Below, piece by piece: positions 38,083-47,343 of a stretch of 64,000 nt of DNA. How positions within the stretch are numbered: position 1 is the stretch's first letter; every line of letters begins with the position of its first letter. The position numbers and the translations under genes were made by a program. The DNA comes from Glebionis coronaria (taxonomy: Eukaryota; Streptophyta; Magnoliopsida; Asterales; Asteraceae). The DNA lies in the NCBI GenBank assembly GCA_025667525.1, contig CM046878.1, positions 397,610,974 through 397,674,973 of the forward strand, in the 5' to 3' direction. The notes under the pieces are model-generated. The model worked only from the letters and a program-made list of their open reading frames with translations. It was not told where the DNA came from and searched no databases.

Positions 38083-39314
38083 TATGGATAGTGGAATCTC
38101 AAGGCACATGACAGGGAATAAGGACTATCTTGCTGAATTTGAAGAATTCAGAGGTGGTTCAATTTCTTTTAGAGGTAGTAAAGTAGGATTACAAGAAAAG
38201 GAAAGATAAACACTGGGAAATTGCAATTTAAAGAAGTGTTCTTTGTGAAAGAGTTGAGTTAATTCAACCTCTTTTCAGTCTCTCAGATGTGTGATAAAAA
38301 GAATAAGGTGTTTTTCACTAACAAAGATTGTATGGTGGTTACAATAGACTTTGAGATGCCCAAAGAGTCACAGATATTGCTCAAAGTACCAAGGCAGGAG
38401 AACATGTACACTTTCAATCTCCATACCATTGTTCCAACATGTGGTATTTCATGTATAATAGATAAGGCTTCTGCTGATGAGTCTAACTTATGGCATAGGA
38501 GGTTAGGTCATGTGAATTTTAAAATTTTAAATAAACTTGTTTAGGGAAACCTTGTTCGAGGTCTACCTTCCAAGTCTTTTTAGAATGACCTTACATGTGT
38601 TGCTTGTAAAAAAGGTAAGCAACACAGGGCCTCTTGTAAGACCAAGACTGTCAATTCAATGATTAAACCTTTTCAACTTTTACATATGGACTTACTTGTA
38701 CCAGTTTTGTAAGGATTATTAGTCATAAGACCTTTTGCTTCGTTATCACATATGATTTTAGCAGGTTTAGTTTGGTTTTCTTTATGGCACATAAGAGTGA
38801 GACTAATAATTTGTTAAAGATTTTATCACCCTTGTTGAAAAACAATATACTAAACAGGTTATGATCATTAGGACTAATAATGGGACAGATTCAAGAATGC
38901 TGAATTTGAAGAATTCTATAGGTCGAAGGGGATCAAGAGACAATTTAGTAATCTAGGACTTCACAACAAAATGGATTAGCTGAGAAGAAAAACAAGACAC
39001 TTATTGAGGCTTCTAGGACTATTTTAGCTGATTATCTCTTGCCTAATACCTTTTAGGCAGAGGCAATCAACACTTCATGTTATGTGCTTAATAGAGTTTT
39101 AGTAACCAAGCCTTATAATAAGGACCCTTGTGAGCTTTTGACTTGTATTAAGCCAATCATCGGCTATATAAGACCTTTTGGGTGCCATGTGACAATTTTA
39201 AATACTCTTACTCCACTGGGAAAACTTGATGGTAAATCTGATTCAGGATTTTTAGTTGGATACTCATTTAAAGTAAAGCATATATGGTTTATAATTTCGC
39301 ATCTGGCAAGGTAG
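38083..39314 (+). pseudogene. pol: Second Copia fragment: protease and integrase (heavily decayed)
   Basis: A DSGISRHMTG protease start at about 38083, then the integrase zinc site ([11 protein letters not shown] at about 38491 and CVACKKGKQH near 38597), a relic LLHMDL (about 38678) and a relic of the core (QQNGLAEKKNKTL, about 38963). Many stops and frame changes interrupt these. The small ORFs 38287-38544 and 39084-39314 are its longest open pieces. It cannot be functional. Confidence 0.7.
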
Positions 39315-40334
39315 AATAGAATGACCATGTTAACTTTTTTAGAGAATAAATCCAATGTCTGAAGAATAGGGTATGCTTGGATGTTTGACTAACTATATCC
39401 TATGCAAGATGATTGTCAAACTAACAGTGCAGGTTTAGAGGAAGCTAGTACAAGTACAAGTATACAAGAGAAGTAAGTGGCTACCTCTGACTTAGAGGAA
39501 GATGCTGATGAAAGAATCTTTATACCAGTCTTATCTCCTATCTCACCTACACTATCAAACTAAAATTAGATGGAGCCAACATAATCGATAGTTGATCAAG
39601 ATTCAAAAGATGAGTTACAGAGGCTACAAGATCAAGAGAAGACAACTCAAGAAGCAGTTGATCTAAATAGAAAAGTACCTTTGGAGTTGGCAGGGTCAAC
39701 GATACATAACAATACCAACGGTACATCTGTTCCAAGTACTGTTGTGCAAGATTTAGTACCAGTGAAGGATGTGTTTGATCATCTTAACTTCTTAAAAGAT
39801 CAAGATATTCCTCCAATTACTGTTGGTGATCAACTAAAAGATTTTCTTCAGTCTTTGGATGATGAAAACATATATGCTAGCCCAAAGGAGGGGATTTTCT
39901 CTAATTCTTTCTATGATGAGGAGGGTGCAGCAACTGATTTTAACAACATGGAATCACCCATTTCAGTCAATCCTATTCCTACTCATAGAGTCAATACCAA
40001 TCATCCAACAACTTAAATAATTGGTGATCCAAAGTCATCAGTTCAGACAAGGAGACAGGCCAAAGCTAGCAATGAAGCCCATGCTCTTATCAGCTATGTC
40101 AGGCACCAACAAAGAACTAACACAAGGATACTCAACATTGTCTATTTGCTTGTTTCCTATCACAGATAGAACTCAAGAACATTTCTCAAGCTCTTGTAGA
40201 TGAAAGTTGGGTGGATGCTATGAAAGAAGAACTTTTGCAATTTGATTTGTAGAAATTTGGGTTCTTGTAGACCTACCATCTGGCAAAAGAGTTATTGGAA
40301 CAAGGTAGGTCTTTAGGAATAAAAAGGATGAAAG
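39315..40334 (+). pseudogene. pol: Second Copia fragment: integrase-RT linker and first RT residues
   Basis: The acidic linker (clearest at 39681-40016) leads to SWVDAMKEELLQF (about 40208) and VIGTR.VFRNKKDER (about 40287-40334), the start of a Copia RT. It is cut off there by the LTR of the - strand chromovirus. The remainder of RT should lie to the right of the window if the insertion is simple. Confidence 0.65.
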
Positions 40335-43323
40335 ATGTAACACCCCATTTTGGAAATGGAAATATCACAGAAATTATGGCGTGTCATCAAAGCATACAAG
40401 GAACAATGTCTAAACATTACTTGACCATAAAAGGAAAATACCGAAATCAAACATCGGTAGTCCAAAAGTAAAGCTCATCACACACAAACATAGTATAATA
40501 AAGGAAAGGACTAAACAATGTCCAAAGCATAAGTATCATAAGAAAGGAAATGCATAATGTAAAGAAGGCTAGACAGCTTCCAGTCCATATGCACGTACTC
40601 TTAGTGTCTACGAGCGTCCCTGAGTACCTGCCGTTTTGGGAACATAGAAAAGGAAAACGGCTGAGCAATACGCTCAGTGCACGGATGTACAATAAAGCAT
40701 GAATAGGATAAGCATATAACATATAACAGCGGAAGAAAACTAAGTCCCGAGTAACCTGGTTAAGTCTTAATAAAACTGGTTTAATAGTTTGAAAGTCTTA
40801 TGTTTATCTTATAAAACCTGTTTGTCATATTTTACCATTAGCCAATATAGGTCATGAAAATCCACCGTGCATGAATACTTGGAGGGGTGACCTCATCATG
40901 CAAATTAGAGGGGCTGCCTCTAATTTAATATATTGGTTTTTGGGTAGGAGGGATAAGCTCCTTGTGAAGGATGCAAGGCACACACCACATTCACCATGAA
41001 ATCCTGAATAAAAACATGTAACTAGGATGCACCCATACGCCCCACATGATAAATAAAAATAAATGGCCAAAAGCTGAAGGGACGCCACGAGCAATCACTC
41101 CGCCGTGGTGAAGTCATAACATCAGTGCCTCTAATGTTATGGTTATGGTACCTCCATAAATAGGTGAAACTGGTCATGCATGTATATGGCTATAGGTAAT
41201 CTTAATTAAACATAAGCAATCAAACACGTAACTTATACTACGGGAAAATAGTTGGCTGCATACGGGGAATCCTAATAAGGAAAGAATGTCCATACTGAAA
41301 GGGTGAGAATCCGTACCTTATGTCCAGTGAACGAAGAAGATGAACTGAGAGGAATCCTACTTCCGAATCACTAGTGCTACATAAATACATACATGAATAA
41401 GTATCTGCTTACTAATTACGTAGCTGATTTTACGTCATGTCTTAGCTTATTTTATGTGTTCTTACCATGTTTTACTGTTTTAAAGCTTTAAACTGTGTTT
41501 TATCTTATATTCTGCTTAATCTGATTAAGTATTTCTGGTATTTCATGTGTTATTATACTTACTGTGTAATAATAAGTAACTTTCCAAAAATAGAGGTTTC
41601 CTAAAATAGAAAGTTTCCAAAAATAGAAAGTTTCCAAAAATAGAAAGTTTCCAAAAATCGAGAGTTTCCAAAAATAGAAAGTTACCAAAAATAGAAAGTT
41701 TCCAAAAATAGAAAGTTTCTAAAAATAGAAAGTTTCCAAAAATAGAAAGTTTCCAAAAATAGAAAGTTTCCAAAAATAGATTTACTGCTTAAAATAGATA
41801 AGTTTCTAAAAATAGAAAGTTTCCATAAATAGATTAGCTGCCTTAATTAAATAAGTTTCCATAAATAGAAGGTTTCCATAAATAGATTAGTTGCCTTATT
41901 TAATTAAGTTTCTAAAAATAGAAAGTTTCCATAATTAGAAATAAGCTGGTTATATAAGCTAAGTATATAAGCCTAAAGGTTTTCATTATTATTTTCTAAG
42001 TCATATGATATAATGTATAGTTTAATAATTATTTCATGTAATTAAATTAAACTATAGGTTAAAATATTTAATTAAATTATAACATGTTTATAATTAAATA
42101 AGTTAAATAGTTAGGTTAAAATATGTATTATTATATATTAATAATATAACCTAAGTCATGTTAATTAATTATATCCATGGTTTTAAAATAATTAATTAAT
42201 TATAAGTCTTAAATATACAAATACTTAGGTTAATTAATTCCATGATTATTAATAATTAAATAACCTAAGTCATGTTATTAAATTAATCATATCATTTTAT
42301 TAATTTAATTTTTAACATAAGATCATAAAACATAAAAAAACTAAACATACACCATGAACCGGGTCTAAGCTAAACAATGAACCGGACATGAAATCGACAT
42401 AGTACCCCGAACCAACTCGGGGTACCCCGTGTTTTACTGCTGCCGTGGGACCCACACGCACCAACCAAGACCGTATGGTCTTGGTGGTGGTCGGCTTGGC
42501 CAAACCGAAACCCCTTCGGGTTCGGTGCAGCCTGCGGCCAAAAACAAACACCCCTTAAAACACCCTTTTGATTTTATTTAACACCAAATCATGTTAGATC
42601 TATGTTTAATTATTAGGTTTTTGTAAAAACATAACATGTTCTTGATTCATAAAAAGATTAAATCAAAAGAAAAGATTTAAAAAGAATTTACCGAATTCAT
42701 GGATCAAAAGGATGAAGAACAAACACGATCACCAAGCAAAATTCCAAGATCCAAGATCACAAACCACCTCTTATGGTGGTTGTAGGGTGGCGGCACAAAG
42801 GAGACAAGGGAGGAGGGTTTTTAGGTTTTTCTAAAAATCTTCTGTAAAATTTTATGAGTAGTGAAAATTCCCTTTTTCCCTTTTAGTAAATTTGACAAAT
42901 GGGCTTGGCCCATTTGCCCTAGTAGTTGCGGGTAGGGGCCCCACTTGGGGTACCCGTCCCTTTTTCCGTGTCTCCTTGTTAAGTTAAACGTTTTTGATTA
43001 TTTGTGTTCGTGTTTTAAATGTTCTCGTTACGTAAATACCGTGATCTAATATATTTAATTACGCTCGTAATAAATATATATACGTAATTAATAATAGTTC
43101 GTGTTTTAATTACGTTCATGATTTCATGATCGCATGTTCGTGATTAATTATCGTCAAATAATTATTACATGATCGTACGTAGCAAATACATATCGTGTTC
43201 TAACACGTACGTAATACGTAAACTCCTAACACGTAATCGTAATCATGCTGTATTAGGAAAGTTTTAATCTATTACGTACGATCCTAAGGGTACTATTCAT
43301 GGTAAAAGCATGCGGGTTTTACA
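40335..43323 (-). repeat. 3' LTR of the second chromovirus
   Basis: 2989 bp, TGTAACACCCC...GGGTTTTACA on the + strand, so it shares the TGTAACACCCC end with the Tekay LTR but otherwise differs. It holds a 17-bp tandem array (41577-41950) and a very AT-rich segment (41990-42320). Small - strand ORFs inside it have no recognised domain. Confidence 0.85.
41577..41950. repeat. 17-bp tandem repeats inside the LTR
   Basis: More than 15 copies of about AGTTTCCAAAAATAGAA, regular up to about 41775 and then interspersed with longer degenerate units. The array gives a low-complexity ORF on the - strand (ETFYFWKLSIFGNF-like), which I do not consider a gene. Confidence 0.9.
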
Positions 43324-43340
43324 ACTCTTCCCCCTAAAAA
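43324..43340 (-). other. Polypurine tract of the second chromovirus
   Basis: On the - strand it reads TTTTTAGGGGGAAGAGT, directly next to the LTR end. It would prime plus-strand synthesis. Confidence 0.7.
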
Positions 43341-43399
43341 GAATAATTCGTCCCCGAATTATAGATAAAGTAAACTGGAAAAGAAGAACATACCCGAAT

Positions 43400-44743
43400 T
43401 CAAAATATGAAATGAGGGTAAGAAGCCCAGATAGACTCCTCCGTTTCCCAAGTGGCTTCCCGCTCGGTATGATCCCTCCATAGAATTTTGACGAATGGAA
43501 TCGTCTTCTTTCTCATGACTCGTTCTTGTCTGTCAAGAACTCGTTCGGGTTCTTCTATAAAAGTGAGATCTTCACGTATCTGTTCCAGTGGATACTGAAC
43601 CATGTGAAGGGGATGATACTGGTACCCTCTGAGTAAGGACACATGAAACACATTGTGCACATGCGAAAGCTGCAGAGGTAACGCCAATCGGTAAGATACT
43701 TCACCGACTCGTTCAATGATATCAAACGGTCCGATGAAACAAGGACTGAGCTTCCCTTTAATCCCGAAGCGTCTAACACCACGTGTCGGCGAAACCTTAA
43801 GGAAGACGTGATCTCCTACATTAAAGTGTATATCCCTACGATGCTTATCGGCGTAACTCTTTTGACGTGACCGTGCCTCCTGAATTTTCTGCTTAGCTAC
43901 TGCGATCTTCTCATTGGTCATCTCTATGATTTCCGGTCCTTCAAGTGTTCGCTCACAAACCTGATCCCAGCAGATTGGGGCGCGACACTTTCTGCCATAC
44001 AACATCTCAAATGGAGCACACTTGATACTTGCGTGCCAACTGTTGTTATATGCAAACTCCACCAAACAGATGTATTCGTCCCAATCACCCGTCCATTCCA
44101 ACTCACATGACCTCAACATATCTTCCAATGTCTGGATGGTTCGCTCCGACTGTCCGTCCGTTTGAGGATGAAAAGCCGTGCTAAGCTTAAGTTGTGTATC
44201 CCAAGCTTTCTGTAGACTTTTCCAAAAGCGCGAAGTGAATCGAGGATCTCTGTCTGAGACGATGCTGGATGGTGCACCGTGGAGTCTCATGATCTCTCGT
44301 CTGTACGTATCTGCGAGTTTACTTACCGGATCTTCCTTGCGGATCGGTAAGAAATGAGCTGATTTGGTAAGTCGATCAACGATAACCCAAATTTCATCGT
44401 GCTTCCTTTTGGTAGGCGGAAGACCGGTAACAAAATCCATGGTGATTTTGTCCCACTTCCACTCTGGGATATCTAACGGTTGAAGGAGACCGCCAGATCG
44501 CTGATGCTCGATCTTAACCTACTGGCAGGTAAGACATTTGGAGACGTAAGTGGCCACCGCCTGTTTCATACCACTCCACCAAAAGTATTGCTTGATGTCA
44601 TGGTACATCTTAGTCGAACCAGGATGTATAGAGAATGGGGAGCTATGAGCTTCAGCTAACAAAGCTTCCCGAAGTTCTTGGTCATCAGGAACACAAAGTC
44701 TCGTGCCCTGACATACGATACCATCTACATCTATTCTGAATTA
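43400..44743 (-). pseudogene. pol (INT): Second chromovirus integrase and chromodomain-like tail
   Basis: The catalytic core has MDFVTGLP, SDRDPRFTS and GQSERTIQT motifs, so all three acidic residues are present. A GRKCRAPICW block and a C-terminal ILWRDH...ATWE chromodomain-like pattern (about 43410-43500) follow. Upstream in the same frame the zinc-binding part (IHPG...CLTC) is interrupted by TAG at 44519-44521 and TAA at 44741-44743. ORF end TGA/TAA lies at 43400. The open part from 44440 alone lacks the zinc domain. Confidence 0.85.
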
Positions 44744-45426
44744 TGTCTGCTTCTCCAAATTCTGTACTATCGCCCAGATTTCTCCGTCATCCTTCTGAGC
44801 TTCCTTGATCTTAGATAGCAACTCGGGTTGTACTCTAAGATTAGCCCAGTAACCGTGTTGTCCACGTACCATGATCTCGATGTCTAGTCGCTCCAAGTCT
44901 CTTATGATTTCCTCTTCAATTTTAATGTCGTTGATCATTCCGGAATTCCTGCTAAGAGCATCTGCTACTACATTTGCCTTTCCGGGATGATACTGTAGAT
45001 TAATGTCATAATCCTTCAACAGCTCTAACCATCTCCTCTGCCTCATGTTCAATTTACGCTGAGTGAAGATATACTTCAAACTCTTGTGGTCCGTGAAAAT
45101 GTCACATGATTCTCCATATAAGTAGTGCCTCCATATCTTCAATGCAAACACGACTGCAGCAAGTTCCAGGTCGTGCGTGGGGTAATTTTCTTCATAAGGC
45201 TTAAGCTGTCGTGAAGCGTACGCGATCACTTTCCCATGTTGCATGAGAACACAGCCAAGTCCCTTCCCCGATGCATCGCTGTAGATTTGAAATCTACCCG
45301 TACCAGATGGTAGAGTAAGAATAGGTGCAGATACTAGCTTCTGCTTCAGGTCTTCAAAGCTCTTCTCTCGATCTTCAGTCCAGACGAATTTCTCCCCTTT
45401 TCGCATCAGTTTGGTCAATGGTAGTG
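44744..45426 (-). pseudogene. pol (RH): Second chromovirus RNase H domain
   Basis: An [14 protein letters not shown] start (about 45275), [21 protein letters not shown] and [12 protein letters not shown] motifs and a [14 protein letters not shown] end (about 44960) identify the Gypsy RNase H and connection region. It is in the same frame as the integrase below but one base off the RT above, because a single base seems to be lost near 45440-45450. Confidence 0.85.
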
Positions 45427-46715
45427 CTAGGCGGGAAAAGTTCTCCAGAACCTACGGTAGTAGCCAGCTAAACCTAAGAAACTGCGGACTTCCGTCGCTG
45501 ATGTCGGTCGTGGCCACTTAGTAATGGCCTCAACCTTCGCTGGATCCATAGTGATTCCTTCTGCTGATACAATGTGACCTAAGAATGCCACCTTGTCTAA
45601 CCAGAACTCACACTTGGAGAATTTAGCATACAGCTGCTTCTGGCGAAGAATCTGTAGCACTGTACGAAGATGGTCTTCGTGTTCCTCCTTGGACTTTGAG
45701 AAAATCAGGATGTCATCGATGAAGACAATAACGAACTTGTCCAGAAATTCATGAAAGATTATGTTCATCAAATCCATGAACACTGCTGGAGCATTTGTCA
45801 GGCCAAATGGCATAACTACAAACTCGTAGTGGCCATAACGGGTACGAAAGGCAGTCTTAGCGATGTCCTGCTCCTTGACCCGTAGCTGATGATAGCCTGA
45901 CCTAAGATCAATATTGGAGAAGTGTTTGGCCCCTTGGAGTTGGTCAAACAAATCGTCAATGCGTGGCAATGGATATCTATTCCGAATGGTAATCTTGTTG
46001 AGCTCGCGATAGTCTATGCAAAGACGCATACTGCCGTCCTTCTTCTTAACAAACAAGACCGGTGCGCCCCATGGAGATGCGCTCGGTCGAATGAAACCTC
46101 GTTCAAGAAGTTCTTGCAGTTGATCCTTCAGCTCCTTCAGCTCTATGGGAGCCATGCGATAAGGAGCCTTGGAGATTGGTTCATCTCCTGGAACCAGCTC
46201 GATACTGAATTCCACTTCTCGTGCAGGTGGTATGCCCGGAAGTTCTGCTGGAAACACATCTTGGAATTCCGACACTATAGGTTGATCCTGAATTGATGGG
46301 GATTCAGCATCCATGTCGTGAACCGTAGCTAGATAACCCTTGCAGCCATGTGACAGTAGTGCACGCGCTTGCAGGGTGGATATGACTTGTACAGACCGTC
46401 CGGGTATGAACCCATTATGAATGTACTCTAGTGCATTAACATCACCGAAGATAACTCGATACGAATGGCAGTCTATTGTAGCATGATGCTTGGATAGCCA
46501 ATCCATGCCAAAAATCATGTCGAAGTCATTCATGCCCAGCGGAAGTGCGTCAACAGGTCGAACCTTATCGTCAAATTCTAGGGGAAGACTCTTGTATACA
46601 TGGGTGATTAATACAGAGTCCCTCAAAGGCGTGGAAATAGTAAGCCTATTTTCTAGTGTCAAGGGAGGCATCCTAATGTTCTTAACATAAGCAGTAGAAA
46701 TAACCGAGTGAGTAG
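45427..46715 (-). pseudogene. pol (PR-RT): Second chromovirus protease tail and reverse transcriptase
   Basis: It starts immediately after the protease active-site DTG-A motif. What remains reads THSVIS followed by the [15 protein letters not shown] flap block. The RT is complete with [42 protein letters not shown] and [10 protein letters not shown] motifs. The frame runs past GLAGYYRRF and then shifts (see RNase H). The few residues that could be read right of 46715 come from the inserted Copia LTR and are not part of this protein. Confidence 0.85.
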
Positions 46716-46746
46716 TGTTGGGAATAAATTTAGGCCAGAACACTTG

Positions 46747-46857
46747 AACGCTGACAAGAACAACTTAAGCGTTGACAAGAGCAAAGTGAGCGCTGACAGC
46801 ATAAGCGTTGACAAGATAAAGTCAAGCGTTGACAGATTGAAGACAAGCACTGATGGA
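46747..46857 (+). repeat. Motif array in LTR A (six copies)
   Basis: RRCGYTGACAAG-like copies start at 46747, 46768, 46789, 46804, 46825 and 46846, that is at spacings 21, 21, 15, 21, 21. The first is the exact consensus AACGCTGACAAG. The stretch is also open in one frame, giving NADK/SVDK-type repeats. Confidence 0.9.
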
Positions 46858-46986
46858 AGATGTGAGCTACACGTTTATTATATTCTAGATTACTTCTAGT
46901 AAGGATAGAGACGACAATGTATTTTCTATGTTTATCTTTACCTAGAATAGTTGATTCGTAGCTTATTGTACAAGACTTCTTGTTCT

Positions 46987-46994
46987 ATAAAAGA
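46987..46994 (+). promoter_or_regulatory. TATA box of LTR A
   Basis: TATAAAAG, about 250 bp from the LTR end. The equivalent in LTR B is at 55963-55970 in the same context (CTTGTTCTATAAAAG). It is the probable promoter of the genomic RNA. Confidence 0.7.
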
Positions 46995-47242
46995 AGATCT
47001 TTTAGGTTAATGTTTAATATCAGTTTTCATAAGTTTTCGATTGTTAAGCTCTTTCATTGTAATCAACAAGTATCATTCTAATACAAGTGAAAGTTTGTTT
47101 AACATCATTGTGTTTTAGATCAAGTGTTAATTCCGCATAACACTTTGTTACTTTACTCATAAGCAAAGGTTTCTCTACGTGTAGTACTTGATCTAATCTC
47201 GTATACACAAAGCTTAATCGATCTAAGTTTGGGATCAACAAG

Positions 47243-47254
47243 TGGTATCAGAGC
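47243..47254 (+). other. Primer binding site (initiator tRNA-Met), unit A
   Basis: TGGTATCAGAGC two bases after the LTR. The same site is at 56218-56229 in unit B. Confidence 0.95.
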
Positions 47255-47288
47255 TTGTTGAGAAACTTTTGATCTTTAAGTAACGCAG

Positions 47289-47336
47289 AACCCTAAAACA
47301 CCAAACCCTAAAAACCCTAAATTCTCAAAACCCTAA
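47289..47336 (+). promoter_or_regulatory. Cluster of telo-box motifs in the gag leader, unit A
   Basis: Four AACCCTAA cores (47289, 47304, 47313 and 47329), three of them in AAACCCTAA form, just before the gag ATG. Telo-boxes are known plant promoter elements bound by TRB proteins. Here they lie in the transcribed leader. The same cluster is at 56264-56312. Confidence 0.7.
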
Positions 47337-47343
47337 AAACATC

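Larger units (their letters stand above)
40335..46715 (-). mobile_element. Chromovirus-type Gypsy element, 5' part outside the window
   Basis: On the - strand, with its 3' LTR at 40335-43323 and pol at 43400-46715. It lacks gag, because a Copia element inserted at 46716 inside its protease. The left flank AAAGA (40330-40334) is the expected target duplication, but its partner lies beyond the window. Pol carries one frameshift and two stops. The C terminus has a chromodomain-like pattern similar to the Tekay element, but the sequence is clearly a different family. Confidence 0.85.
46716..47240 (+). repeat. LTR A of the tandem Copia
   Basis: 525 bp, TGTTGGGAATAAA...GGGATCAACA. The first 150 bp hold six copies of the RRCGYTGACAAG motif. 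A TATA box (TATAAAAG) is at 46987-46994. From about 46925 on it is nearly the same as LTR B, while the motif-bearing first part is quite diverged in sequence and spacing. Confidence 0.9.

Noticed and set aside
40447..41773. Several - strand ORFs in the second chromovirus LTR
   Set aside because: No domains, and one is the translation of the 17-bp array.
41577..41950. A CRISPR-like regular repeat
   Set aside because: No unique spacers of constant length and a plant genome context. It is a simple tandem array.
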